Shown here: in pieces, positions 17,885 through 26,051 of the stretch
Layout of the letters: every line of letters begins with the position of its first letter
Numbering within the stretch: the stretch's first letter is position 1
NCBI GenBank assembly: GCA_021371935.1
Contig: JAJFVF010000014.1
Location: 1-64,000, forward strand
Direction: 5' to 3'
From: a bacterium
GTDB taxonomy: Bacteria > Armatimonadota > UBA5829
Length of the DNA stretch: 64,000 bases
Position numbers and translations under genes: made by a program
The notes under the pieces: model-generated
Told to the model about the DNA's origin: nothing
Seen by the model: the letters and a program-made list of their open reading frames with translations, nothing else
Database searches by the model: none

Positions 17885-18495
17885 TTGAGCGATTTGATAA
17901 TCTATGGCTCCGGTGGGCATGGCGCAGTTGTTGCGGAGGTCGCTGAGGCAGCGGGGTATCACGTCCTTGGGTTTGTGGATGATGAAATTGGCCTGACAGG
18001 CTCGAAAGTGCTTGAATGGCATGTCCTTGGCGGAGCGGAGAAAATCGGCAGCGGAGCAAGCGTTGCACTTGCGGTTGGCGACAATTCTGCGCGTGCCCGG
18101 CTTCTTATCCTGGCGCGAAACAAGCATTGGCGCCTGCCTGCACTCATCCATCCAAGCGCACTAATTTCCAGCAGTGCCGTCATTGATGAAGCTGTCGTAG
18201 TTATGGCAAATGTTGTCGTCAACGCCAGACCCGGATTGGACCGGCGCGTATATTGAACACAGCATGTTCCGTCGATCATGACTGCGATATCGGTGATCTC
18301 GTGCATGTGGCTCCAGGCAGCCGGTTGGGCGGTGGAGTCGGTGTCGGAACCGGCAGTCTGGTCGGCATTGGAAGCTGCGTGCGGCCATGCATGCATATAG
18401 GCGACTGGTGCTCAATAGGAGCAGGCAGCACTGTAGTCTCAGATATGCCCGACAATATTACCGCCTATGGAAATCCTGCGAAAATCAGAATTTAA
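17885..18495 (+). pseudogene. pglD: NeuD/PglD-family sugar O/N-acyltransferase with a single-base frameshift
   Basis: Two overlapping frames make one protein of about 203 residues, the normal PglD length. The first part starts at TTG 17885 (SDLIIYGSGGHGAVVAEV, the NeuD Rossmann-like domain) and reaches the hexapeptide helix at VVVMANVVVNA before an unnatural end at 18256. The rest (NTACSVDHDCDIGDLVHVAPG through YGNPAKIRI, to 18495) is in another frame. Losing one base near 18250 (GTA-ATA reduced to GTATA) explains it. Catalytic His is in the VDHDCDIG block. The product would acetylate the 4-amino group made by the PglE-like enzyme. Either a true inactivation or a sequencing error. Confidence 0.85.
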
Positions 18496-18985
18496 TGACA
18501 CGTCCGATGAGTATTCCTTCGGGTGTAGCGACTGTCCACTTTCCAACTGCCATACCCAACGCTGCCCCGGCGAGCACGTCGCTCCATGTATGGCCGTTGA
18601 CGGCAACAGTGCTCCATCCTATGAGTGAAGCGCCTGTATAGGCCATCCATTTTTGCTTGGGATATGTGTCAGAAAGGGATGTCGCCAGAGCAAACGCGAC
18701 TGCAGTCCTCTTGCTTGGAAATGAGTGCGCGTAGTCGGAACTGCTGTTAATGATGCAGGTTTGCTGAATCGCATGCGCCGCACCATAGGCGATAAGCATG
18801 CCTTCACCCGCACGCACGGCGTTTCGGGGGCCATTATCTTTTGAGAAACACGTAATGGCTAGTGCACCGATCAGCGCAGGCTTGGTGGCATCGCAGACGC
18901 TCTGCCCGAATGAGTCCGCATGTGCTGTCGGAGTCAGACAACATGCGCAAAGTATGCACGTAATCAAGGCTGAAATGTTCTTCAA
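18485..18985 (-). CDS. PAP2-superfamily phosphatase-like protein with altered active site
   Basis: 166 residues. Signal peptide (ALITCILCACCLTPTAHA), then a PAP2-type core. The block normally SFPSGHTAVAFA reads SFPSKRTAVAFALA, and the third motif, normally SR-x5-H-x3-D, reads STVAVNGHTWSDVLAGAALG. His and Asp of the third motif remain, but the His of the second motif and the Arg of the third are lost. Active relatives dephosphorylate undecaprenyl pyrophosphate or phosphatidate in the periplasm. TTG 18985 with GAGGA is the likely start. It converges on the PglD-like gene with an 11-bp overlap at the ends. Confidence 0.75.
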   Translation of the reverse strand: MKNISALITCILCACCLTPTAHADSFGQSVCDATKPALIGALAITCFSKDNGPRNAVRAGEGMLIAYGAAHAIQQTCIINSSSDYAHSFPSKRTAVAFALATSLSDTYPKQKWMAYTGASLIGWSTVAVNGHTWSDVLAGAALGMAVGKWTVATPEGILIGRVIKF

Positions 18986-19284
18986 TATTGCATCCTCTAC
19001 TAAAATAAAGCTCTACAGCAGTTATTGTCACATATAACAAATATCACTGCAAGCAATCGTTCGTAATATTGCCGTTGCTCAAGCATGTTGAGGTTATGTG
19101 AGTGACCGATGTGTATTAATATTGACCGTGTTGTATAGTATAGCAATCCGGCGTTCAATTATCAGCGAAATATATGTGTGTTATGACTGCATGAGGGGTA
19201 CAAAGACTTGCAAGGATTTTTGTATGAAGTATCGCTATCCATTAAGCAATGCACTCATAAATATTGACGACGGGTGGGGACCTT
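18986..19284 (+). other. Intergenic leader upstream of the gmd operon
   Basis: About 300 bp between the divergently placed PAP2-like and gmd genes. It is AT-rich in the middle (19020-19145) and presumably holds promoters in both directions. Several TATA-like boxes occur but none pairs with a -35 hexamer at good spacing, so no promoter is called. A short frame at 19098-19343 has no ribosome site and overlaps the gmd start, and is not accepted as a gene. Confidence 0.45.
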
Positions 19285-20391
19285 ATGATTTGCGCAGAGC
19301 ATTCTGCATCGGCACAGGGCAATTCCAAGAATCCATGCGCTAAACGTGCACTTATAACCGGCATCACCGGTCAGGATGGCTCTTATCTGGCCGAACTGCT
19401 GTTGGAAAAGGGCTATGAAGTCCACGGCCTGATACGAAGAGGTTCCACGTTCAATACTGGACGAATTGAGCATTTATATAAAGATCCTCACATCAGTGAC
19501 TCGCAATTGCTGTTGCACTATAGTGATCTGACGGATTCCAGCAGCATCAGCAGGCTGTTGGAAAAAATCAATCCTTCTGAGATATATCATCTGGGAGCGC
19601 AGAGCCATGTCAAAGTCAGCTTTGATATGCCCGAGTTCACCGCGGATGTCACAGGGATCGGAACACTGAGGATTCTGGATGCTATTCGTGAAAGCAGCAT
19701 ACGCACGAAGTTCTATCAGGCTTCCAGCAGCGAGATGTTCGGCAATGTTGCTGAGGTGCCTCAAAAAGAAACCACTCCATTTTACCCGAGAAGCCCGTAT
19801 GCCTGCGCAAAGGTTTTTGCCTTCTCCATAACGAGGAACTACCGGGAAAGCTATGGGCTGTTCGCATGCAACGGGATACTCTTTAACCATGAATCGCCGC
19901 GTCGAGGTGAGACGTTCGTAACGCGCAAAATTTCCAGAGGATTGTCACGTATCAGGCTTGGGCTCGACGACTGCCTGTACCTGGGAAATCTCGACGCTAT
20001 GCGTGACTGGGGATATGCCAAGGACTACGTGGAAGCGATGTGGAGAATGCTTCAACAGCCAAAGCCGGATGATTATGTCGTTGCGACTAATGAAAGTCAT
20101 TCCATTCGGGAGTTTGTGGACGAGGCGTGCAAGTGTCTGGATTTCGATCTGCAATGGAAAGGCACCGGAGAAGATGAGGTCGGTATTGACACAAAAAGCG
20201 ACAAAGTACTGATAAGGGTCGATCCACATTATTTTCGGCCTTCGGAAGTCGACTATTTGAGAGGCGACTACACCAAGGCCAGGGAACAGCTCGGTTGGCA
20301 GCCTTCAGTGAGATTTGTCGACCTGGTGCGGATAATGGTGGATGCCGATCTTGCTATGGAAGAAGGGAAGGTCGACAGTAAAAGATGGTAG
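19285..20391 (+). CDS. gmd: GDP-mannose 4,6-dehydratase
   Basis: 368 residues, short-chain dehydrogenase. NADP motif [17 protein letters not shown], then [23 protein letters not shown], the catalytic YACAK, and the highly diagnostic [19 protein letters not shown]. It converts GDP-D-mannose to GDP-4-keto-6-deoxy-D-mannose in the cytoplasm, the branch point for GDP-L-fucose and GDP-L-colitose. ATG 19285 follows GGTGGGG; a TTG at 19264 is less likely. First gene of a long plus-strand operon, overlapping the next gene by 7 bp. GDP-mannose synthesis genes are not in the window. Confidence 0.95.
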   Translation: MICAEHSASAQGNSKNPCAKRALITGITGQDGSYLAELLLEKGYEVHGLIRRGSTFNTGRIEHLYKDPHISDSQLLLHYSDLTDSSSISRLLEKINPSEIYHLGAQSHVKVSFDMPEFTADVTGIGTLRILDAIRESSIRTKFYQASSSEMFGNVAEVPQKETTPFYPRSPYACAKVFAFSITRNYRESYGLFACNGILFNHESPRRGETFVTRKISRGLSRIRLGLDDCLYLGNLDAMRDWGYAKDYVEAMWRMLQQPKPDDYVVATNESHSIREFVDEACKCLDFDLQWKGTGEDEVGIDTKSDKVLIRVDPHYFRPSEVDYLRGDYTKAREQLGWQPSVRFVDLVRIMVDADLAMEEGKVDSKRW

Positions 20392-21338
20392 CTGCGAATA
20401 AACACGCGAAAATTTATATTGCAGGACATACCGGTCTTTTGGGGTCGTCACTGCGGCGCATGCTCATCTCGCATGGATATCACAACCTAATGCTGCACAC
20501 AAGGAGCGAGATTAATCTGACCGACTCATGCGCGGTTACAGATTTTCTGTCATTGGAAAAGCCTGATTGTATTATTCTCTGTGCGGCAAAAGTTGGCGGG
20601 ATTCAGGCCAACATTGCAGACCCCGTTCATTTTCTGGCAGAAAATCTCAGCATCAATCTAAACGTGATTTGTTCTGCACTGCATGCAGGTGTGCGTAATC
20701 TCATATACATCGGAAGCTCATGCATGTATCCGAGAGACTACAAAACACCTCTCAAAGAAGAGTATTTACTTGCAGCACCACTTGAACCGACAAACGAAGG
20801 ATACGCGCTTGCCAAAATAGCCGGAGCCAAGTTGTGTGAATATTGCGCCTCTCAATATGGAGTTTGCTACAAGACTCTGATTCCGTGTAACCTCTATGGT
20901 CCCGGTGACAAATTCGATCCGGCATCCAGTCACTTGATAGCAGCCGTTATCGACAAACTACACAGAGCAAAAACAGATGGCAAGTCATCCGTGGAGATAT
21001 GGGGTGACGGCAGCGCAAGGCGTGAATTTCTGTATGTCGAGGACCTTGCAGATTACATATGCCGATGCATCGGACAACTGGATGAAACGCCAGCCTATAT
21101 GAATATCGGATATGGTGAAGATTTCAGTGTGCTTGATTACTATAAAATCGCAGCCGAGGTAATAGGCTTCGATGGCGAATTTACATTCGATATTTCCAGG
21201 CCGGTCGGAATGTCGACCAAGCTGCTGGATTCAAGCCGCGCTCGTCTTCGCGGTTGGAAACCCAGCACTACCCTGTACGATGGAATCCTAAAAACTTATC
21301 AATACTATCTTGACAAGATTGGAGGATCGGAGCGATGA
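20385..21338 (+). CDS. fcl: GDP-L-fucose synthase / GDP-L-colitose synthase family (Fcl/ColC)
   Basis: 317 residues. NADP motif [57 protein letters not shown] (catalytic Tyr and Lys) and [11 protein letters not shown], all characteristic of the Fcl family. It epimerises C3/C5 (or C5 only, in colitose synthesis) and reduces C4. Because the next gene is a ColD-type dehydratase, the product may be GDP-L-colitose rather than, or as well as, GDP-L-fucose; sequence alone does not separate Fcl from ColC. Overlaps gmd by 7 bp and colD by 4 bp. Confidence 0.9.
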   Translation: MVAANKHAKIYIAGHTGLLGSSLRRMLISHGYHNLMLHTRSEINLTDSCAVTDFLSLEKPDCIILCAAKVGGIQANIADPVHFLAENLSINLNVICSALHAGVRNLIYIGSSCMYPRDYKTPLKEEYLLAAPLEPTNEGYALAKIAGAKLCEYCASQYGVCYKTLIPCNLYGPGDKFDPASSHLIAAVIDKLHRAKTDGKSSVEIWGDGSARREFLYVEDLADYICRCIGQLDETPAYMNIGYGEDFSVLDYYKIAAEVIGFDGEFTFDISRPVGMSTKLLDSSRARLRGWKPSTTLYDGILKTYQYYLDKIGGSER

Positions 21339-22507
21339 GATATCCTTTGGCGAGTTCGACATGGGATGAAAGTGAAAAAAGAGCCATCGAAGATGTCATC
21401 CAGTCGGGCAGGTTTACCATGGGTTCCAAAGTAAAGCAGTTCGAGCAGCAGTTTGCCGGCTATTTCGGCACACGCCATGCCGTAATGGTCAATTCAGGAT
21501 CTTCAGCTAACCTGCTTGCAATTGCAGCCATGCGATATCGTTCCCAGAATCCGCTGTTGCCGGGTGATGAGGTAATTGTTCCAGCCGTTTCATGGAGCAC
21601 TACATATGCTCCGCTGCATCAATATGGTCTGAAGCTGCATTTTGTCGATGTCGATCTCGATTCTCTGAATCTCGACCTGAATGCCGTGCAGGAGGCAATA
21701 TCAGACCGAACCAGAGCAGTATTTGCACCCAATCTCTTAGGTGCGCCCAACAATTTTCCTCGTCTGCAGGAGCTGTGTGATAAGCACGGCTTGATACTTA
21801 TTGAAGACAACTGCGAATCGATGGGCGCCAAGCTGGACGGGCGATATACGGGCACATTCGGCGTCTGTGGGACGTTCAGCACATTCTTCTCCCACCACAT
21901 CTGCACGATGGAAGGAGGTATGGTGGTCACGGATGATGAGGAGATATGTCAGCTTGTCACTTCGCTCCGCGCGCACGGCTGGACACGGGACCTGCCGTCC
22001 GACAATCAAATATGCACAAAAAGCGGCTGCGATTTTCATGATTCGTTCCGTTTCATATTGCCGGGTTATAACGTCAGGCCGCTGGAGATATCCGCTGCAG
22101 TCGGGATACACCAGTTGAGCAAACTCGACGGCTTTCTTGCAGTTCGCAGACGCAACGCACGGCACTTTGTCGACCTTTTCGGCAACTTGGACTGCGTGAG
22201 GGTGCAGAAAACTATCGGAGAGAGTTCATGGTTCGGCTTCTCGCTGATTCTCGATGGGCCGTTGGCCGGTCAGCGCGAGAGTGTGATAAAAAAATTAGCA
22301 TCTTTGGATGTTGAATGTCGGCCCATCGTTGCGGGCAACTTCACGAAAAACCCGGTAATCCGATTCTTCGACTACAAAACGCATGGCGACCTGCCTAACG
22401 CAGGCAGGGTTGATGCAGACGGCTTGTTCATAGGAAATCATCATTTCGATATTGCCGACGAGTTGTCGGCAGTAAAAGAAGTATTGGTGAGGTGTGCCGT
22501 CTCGTGA
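21335..22507 (+). CDS. colD: GDP-4-keto-6-deoxy-D-mannose 3-dehydratase, ColD-type
   Basis: 390 residues with the DegT aminotransferase fold. The PLP-binding lysine position is histidine: SHHICTMEGG where aminotransferases have a lysine. This is the known hallmark of ColD, which uses PLP to remove the C3 hydroxyl. Other blocks resemble ColD along its length: PLASSTWDE near the start, FTMGSKVKQFE, VPAVSWSTTYAPLHQYGL, EDNCESMGA, RAHGWTRDLP, ECRPIVAGNFTKNP. The length is right for ColD. ATG 21335 has GGAGGA. The position after gmd and fcl fits GDP-L-colitose (3,6-dideoxy-L-galactose-type) synthesis. Confidence 0.92.
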   Translation: MRYPLASSTWDESEKRAIEDVIQSGRFTMGSKVKQFEQQFAGYFGTRHAVMVNSGSSANLLAIAAMRYRSQNPLLPGDEVIVPAVSWSTTYAPLHQYGLKLHFVDVDLDSLNLDLNAVQEAISDRTRAVFAPNLLGAPNNFPRLQELCDKHGLILIEDNCESMGAKLDGRYTGTFGVCGTFSTFFSHHICTMEGGMVVTDDEEICQLVTSLRAHGWTRDLPSDNQICTKSGCDFHDSFRFILPGYNVRPLEISAAVGIHQLSKLDGFLAVRRRNARHFVDLFGNLDCVRVQKTIGESSWFGFSLILDGPLAGQRESVIKKLASLDVECRPIVAGNFTKNPVIRFFDYKTHGDLPNAGRVDADGLFIGNHHFDIADELSAVKEVLVRCAVS

Positions 22508-23346
22508 TGAACGATATCGAATACAAAATCAGCCCGCCTAGGCGGTTAGCATTTGTCGACTGGTCTGAACTGTGGCGCTATAAAGACCTGTTTTGGGTCC
22601 TTGCATGGCGTGATATCACGGTGAGGTACAAACAGACTCTGCTGGGAACCGCATGGGCACTGATACAGCCGTTTGTCACGATGGTGGTGTTCACATTTGT
22701 GTTCAACCGGGTGGCGGGCATAACCAGCGGTGACGGCACGCCATACCCGATCTTCCTGTATTCCGGCCTGTTGTTCTGGCAATATTTTTCATCCACAGTG
22801 TCCGGCACATCAGGCTCGATGGTATCAAATGCGCCGTTGATACAGAAGACATACTTTCCCAGGCTCATAATCCCTGCATCATGTGCGGTCACGGGGTTGG
22901 CGGATTTCGTAATAGCATCCATGATTCTGGTCGGTATGATGATCTACTATGGGTTCCGGCCTCACCTTGCGGGAATACTCATTCTCCCTATTCTGCTTGT
23001 ATGTACAGTTATGACAGCGTTGGGAATGGGGCTTTTTCTTGCGGCACTTAACGTCAGATACCGTGACACCCGTCATGCTGTGCCGTTCTTCGTGCAAATC
23101 ATGATGTATCTGACCCCTGTAGTATATCCGGTGAGTATGCTGAAAAGCCATGCATGGGCAAAAGAGCTGATGCTCTGGATCAACCCAATGTCCGGTGTCA
23201 TAACATCGGCTCGCGCAGGGATAACCGGCAAAGCGCCAATAGATGCGCACATGCTGGCGATATCACTGCTTGCAAGCGCCGTGTTGCTGTGCGCAGGGGT
23301 ATGTTACTTTACATCCGCAGAAAAAAACTTCGCGGACATCTTGTAG
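22507..23346 (+). CDS. wzm: ABC-2 type polysaccharide/O-antigen transporter permease
   Basis: 279 residues with about six membrane segments and the family block RDITVRYKQTLLGTAWALIQP near the N-terminus, followed by LNVRYRDTRHAVPF and the C-terminal NPM-type segment. It forms the inner-membrane channel that moves lipid-linked O-polysaccharide to the periplasm, together with the ATPase encoded next. ATG 22507 overlaps the colD stop (TGATG); a longer GTG start is possible at 22492. Confidence 0.93.
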   Translation: MNDIEYKISPPRRLAFVDWSELWRYKDLFWVLAWRDITVRYKQTLLGTAWALIQPFVTMVVFTFVFNRVAGITSGDGTPYPIFLYSGLLFWQYFSSTVSGTSGSMVSNAPLIQKTYFPRLIIPASCAVTGLADFVIASMILVGMMIYYGFRPHLAGILILPILLVCTVMTALGMGLFLAALNVRYRDTRHAVPFFVQIMMYLTPVVYPVSMLKSHAWAKELMLWINPMSGVITSARAGITGKAPIDAHMLAISLLASAVLLCAGVCYFTSAEKNFADIL

Positions 23347-23354
23347 AGGCAATT

Positions 23355-24650
23355 ATGGATAGGCCGATTGTCGAAATCGACAGGCTCGGAAAAAAATTCA
23401 GAAAAGGAAGTGCGCCTACCCTGCGAGAGCAGATTGCCGGGCGGCTCTCTTTATCGTTACGGAAGGCGCGCAGGTCGGACACCGACTTTTGGGCACTCAA
23501 GGATGTATGCTTCAACGTTGGCGAAGGAGAGGTTGTGGGCATAATCGGGCGCAATGGAGCAGGCAAGAGCACCTTGCTCAAGATACTTACGCGCATCACT
23601 CCGCCGACTCAAGGACATATATCCATGCGCGGGCGCGTATCGAGCCTGCTGGAGGTGGGTACAGGTTTTCATCCCGAGCTTACAGGTCGCGAAAACATAT
23701 TCCTCAACGGCGCTGTTCTGGGCATGACTCGCCCCGAGATAAAGAGCAAGTTTGACGAGATCGTCTCATTTGCTGAAATCTCCGGGTTTCTCGACACCCC
23801 CGTAAAGCGTTATTCCAGCGGAATGTATATCCGCTTGGCTTTTGCAGTTGCCGCGCATCTTGAACCTGAAATACTCATCGTGGACGAAGTGCTGGCTGTT
23901 GGTGACGCCCAGTTTCAGAAAAAATGCCTGGGCAAGATGGGTGAGGTCGCAAGGTCCGGGCGCACGGTGCTATTTGTCAGTCATAACATGGCGGCTGTGT
24001 CCCAACTTTGCATGCACGGTGTCTGGCTGGAGCAGGGCTGCGTCAAGCAGATAGGGTTTTCGTCCGATGTTGTCAAAGCGTACCTCTCTGACGGCGGGGG
24101 GAATGTGGCGAGCAGATGCTGGGAATATCCAGAAAATTCGCCAGGGGACGATAGAGTGAGACTGACGGCAGCCAGTGTTATCCAGCACGGGCAAATCGCT
24201 TCGGTCATAGACATCAATGCCCCATTTGAGGTAGAGATCGAATTTCGGGTGCTCAGGGCTGTTGACAATCTGGTTGCAGCCGTCAATCTCTTCAATGGTG
24301 AGGGGCTTTGTCTTTTTTGCAGCGCCGACTGGCAGCAAAACCATCTGGAGCCCGGAACATATCGCAAACATGTGGAGCTTCCCGCCCGCCTTTTCGCTGA
24401 TGGGAGCGTGCGAGTGCTGCTCCAATTGGTGTTTTACGACCCGGACATACCGAGCGTGGTCGTGCCCGATGCGCTCAGCTTCATGGCCGCCGACAGCAGC
24501 CATCCGGATTCCGTCAGAGGTCCATTCCATGGAAACTGGCCCGGTGTTGTCCGGGTCGGCCTGACATGGAGCAGCGCAATGCCAATTGATGCCGATGACT
24601 CATGCGAACCGTCTCGGAGGACAGAGTATGCGCCTTTGCCCGAACAATAA
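23355..24650 (+). CDS. wzt: ABC transporter ATPase with C-terminal glycan-binding domain
   Basis: 431 residues. Nucleotide-binding domain with Walker A GRNGAGKST near residue 64, signature YSSGMYIRLAF near 152 and Walker B ILIVDEVLAVGD near 172. A beta-sandwich C-terminal domain (about 255-420) of the Wzt-C type, which in characterised systems recognises the finished non-reducing end of the glycan, follows. ATG 23355 has GAGG and begins 8 bp after wzm; a longer frame extends back into wzm and is rejected. The presence of Wzt-C, together with methyltransferases next door, suggests a capping modification may be the export signal. Confidence 0.93.
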   Translation: MDRPIVEIDRLGKKFRKGSAPTLREQIAGRLSLSLRKARRSDTDFWALKDVCFNVGEGEVVGIIGRNGAGKSTLLKILTRITPPTQGHISMRGRVSSLLEVGTGFHPELTGRENIFLNGAVLGMTRPEIKSKFDEIVSFAEISGFLDTPVKRYSSGMYIRLAFAVAAHLEPEILIVDEVLAVGDAQFQKKCLGKMGEVARSGRTVLFVSHNMAAVSQLCMHGVWLEQGCVKQIGFSSDVVKAYLSDGGGNVASRCWEYPENSPGDDRVRLTAASVIQHGQIASVIDINAPFEVEIEFRVLRAVDNLVAAVNLFNGEGLCLFCSADWQQNHLEPGTYRKHVELPARLFADGSVRVLLQLVFYDPDIPSVVVPDALSFMAADSSHPDSVRGPFHGNWPGVVRVGLTWSSAMPIDADDSCEPSRRTEYAPLPEQ

Positions 24651-25341
24651 AAACTCGAAAGAAAACTGGGACGCATATTTTCAAGGTGAATGGGAGAGAA
24701 GAAACGGGCGTCTGCAAACCAGGCTTTTTGCTCGATACTTTCTGGAGACAGTGCGTCTGCCGAAGTCGGCTCACACGTTGATCGATGTCGGCTGCGCGAT
24801 GGGTGACGGTCTGCCGGAGATTGCCCATCATTATAAACATTTGCAATTGCACGGATGCGATATTTCGCCCAGAGCGATCAAGCAGGCTCGACAAGACTAT
24901 GGACATATTGCCGCATTTCATCAATGGGGGTTCGAGGATATCGAGGGCGACTTCGACATAATATATTGTTCCAATACACTGGAGCATTTTACGCAATATC
25001 TGGACATAGCTCGTGCTCTGCTTGATCACTGTCAATGGCTGTATATTCTGGTTCCATTTCGTGAAAGAGTGGGGGACAGAGCCTTGACCCCGCAGCACGA
25101 CCAATGGCATGTAGCTTCATTCGGTGAAGGCTCCTTTGATGCTTTGGTGACTGAATGCCGGGCGCAGGGTATCAGGACATGGCTGCATTCATGCCCTGGG
25201 GCTTGGAGCACACATGAAGGGATACAGTTGAGGTGGCGCAGGGCTATATGGCAGACAGCTTGTAAACTGCGGCACAAATCATTTCCTGCTGTGCCGGAGA
25301 AGATGCAGATATTCTATGAGTTGGAAGCGGTGAGGTGGTAG
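24628..25341 (+). CDS. Class I SAM-dependent methyltransferase
   Basis: 237 residues. SAM-binding motif I LIDVGCAMGDGLPE, motif II LHGCDISPRAIKQA, and IIYCSNTLEHF near the post-II region. ATG 24628 has GGAGGA seven bases upstream and overlaps the end of wzt by 23 bp; an earlier ATG lies at 24586. The position straight after wzt suggests methylation of the growing glycan, possibly a chain-terminating cap. The methyl acceptor is not evident. Confidence 0.82.
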   Translation: MRLCPNNKNSKENWDAYFQGEWERRNGRLQTRLFARYFLETVRLPKSAHTLIDVGCAMGDGLPEIAHHYKHLQLHGCDISPRAIKQARQDYGHIAAFHQWGFEDIEGDFDIIYCSNTLEHFTQYLDIARALLDHCQWLYILVPFRERVGDRALTPQHDQWHVASFGEGSFDALVTECRAQGIRTWLHSCPGAWSTHEGIQLRWRRAIWQTACKLRHKSFPAVPEKMQIFYELEAVRW

Positions 25342-25349
25342 CGTAAATT

Positions 25350-26051
25350 ATGGATTGGAGCGCTTTCTACAAATCGAATACCGCTTCCAATGTCACCGAC
25401 ATGCTCAAGTCTCCGAACAAATGGAAACTCATCCTGGCTGACAGAGTGCGCAAGCTTGCAGAGGGCGGAAGCGTGTTGGAAGCGGGGTGCGGTTACGGCG
25501 TGACAAGTCTGCTTGTCGGCGAGCAGACGAGGCGAGTGATGCTCGACATGGAACCCAGTGCGCTCGAAGTCTCACAAGTTCTCTTCGGGCATGCGGGTCA
25601 GCATGCGCAGTATGTGCACGGCAATTTATTCAACATGCCATTTGACGATGGCGTGTTCGACGTCGTGTTTAACGCAGGAGTCCTTGAGCATTTTGCATAT
25701 GAAGAACGGAGAAATGCGCTGCGCGAAATGGCACGAATAACCAGACCTGGAGGCTGCATTATCGCAGCAGTGCCGAACCATTATTCAACCCCCTATGCTC
25801 ATGCTTACGCGATTGAAAAAGCCAGGGGCACTTGGAAATACCCTGATGAATATTTGATCTTCGATTTTTCTCGGGAAGTTGAAGAAATAGGTGGCATATA
25901 TTCGGTCAGCCGGGAAACCTGCGACGTGGCAAACAGCTTTTCGTTCCTGACAGACAAAAAGACATGGCTCTGGTTCAGGCTGATAAACTCGTTCAAGCAC
26001 TATGAGGGTTATTTGACCATCTGCACATATCGAAAGGCATGGGATGACTAA
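25350..26051 (+). CDS. Class I SAM-dependent methyltransferase
   Basis: 233 residues with the Methyltransf_11 pattern: VLEAGCGYGVTSLLV (motif I), LDMEPSALEVSQ, FDVVFNAGVLEHF and ITRPGGCIIAAVPN. It begins 9 bp after the previous methyltransferase, with which it shares only the fold. Sugar O- or N-methylation, or synthesis of a branched nucleotide sugar, are the likeliest jobs in this context; that is inference. It overlaps the following glycosyltransferase by 8 bp. Confidence 0.82.
   Translation: MDWSAFYKSNTASNVTDMLKSPNKWKLILADRVRKLAEGGSVLEAGCGYGVTSLLVGEQTRRVMLDMEPSALEVSQVLFGHAGQHAQYVHGNLFNMPFDDGVFDVVFNAGVLEHFAYEERRNALREMARITRPGGCIIAAVPNHYSTPYAHAYAIEKARGTWKYPDEYLIFDFSREVEEIGGIYSVSRETCDVANSFSFLTDKKTWLWFRLINSFKHYEGYLTICTYRKAWDD

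Noticed and set aside
19098-19343. 81-codon open frame before gmd
   Set aside because: No ribosome site, no protein-like pattern, and it runs into the gmd gene in another frame.
21335-22507. Annotation as a GDP-perosamine-type aminotransferase
   Set aside because: The fold is right but the PLP lysine is His, and the overall sequence resembles ColD dehydratase, so an aminotransferase call would be wrong.
23154-23354. N-terminal extension of the wzt gene by 67 codons
   Set aside because: It lies inside wzm, is not ABC-ATPase-like, and ATG 23355 has its own ribosome site.
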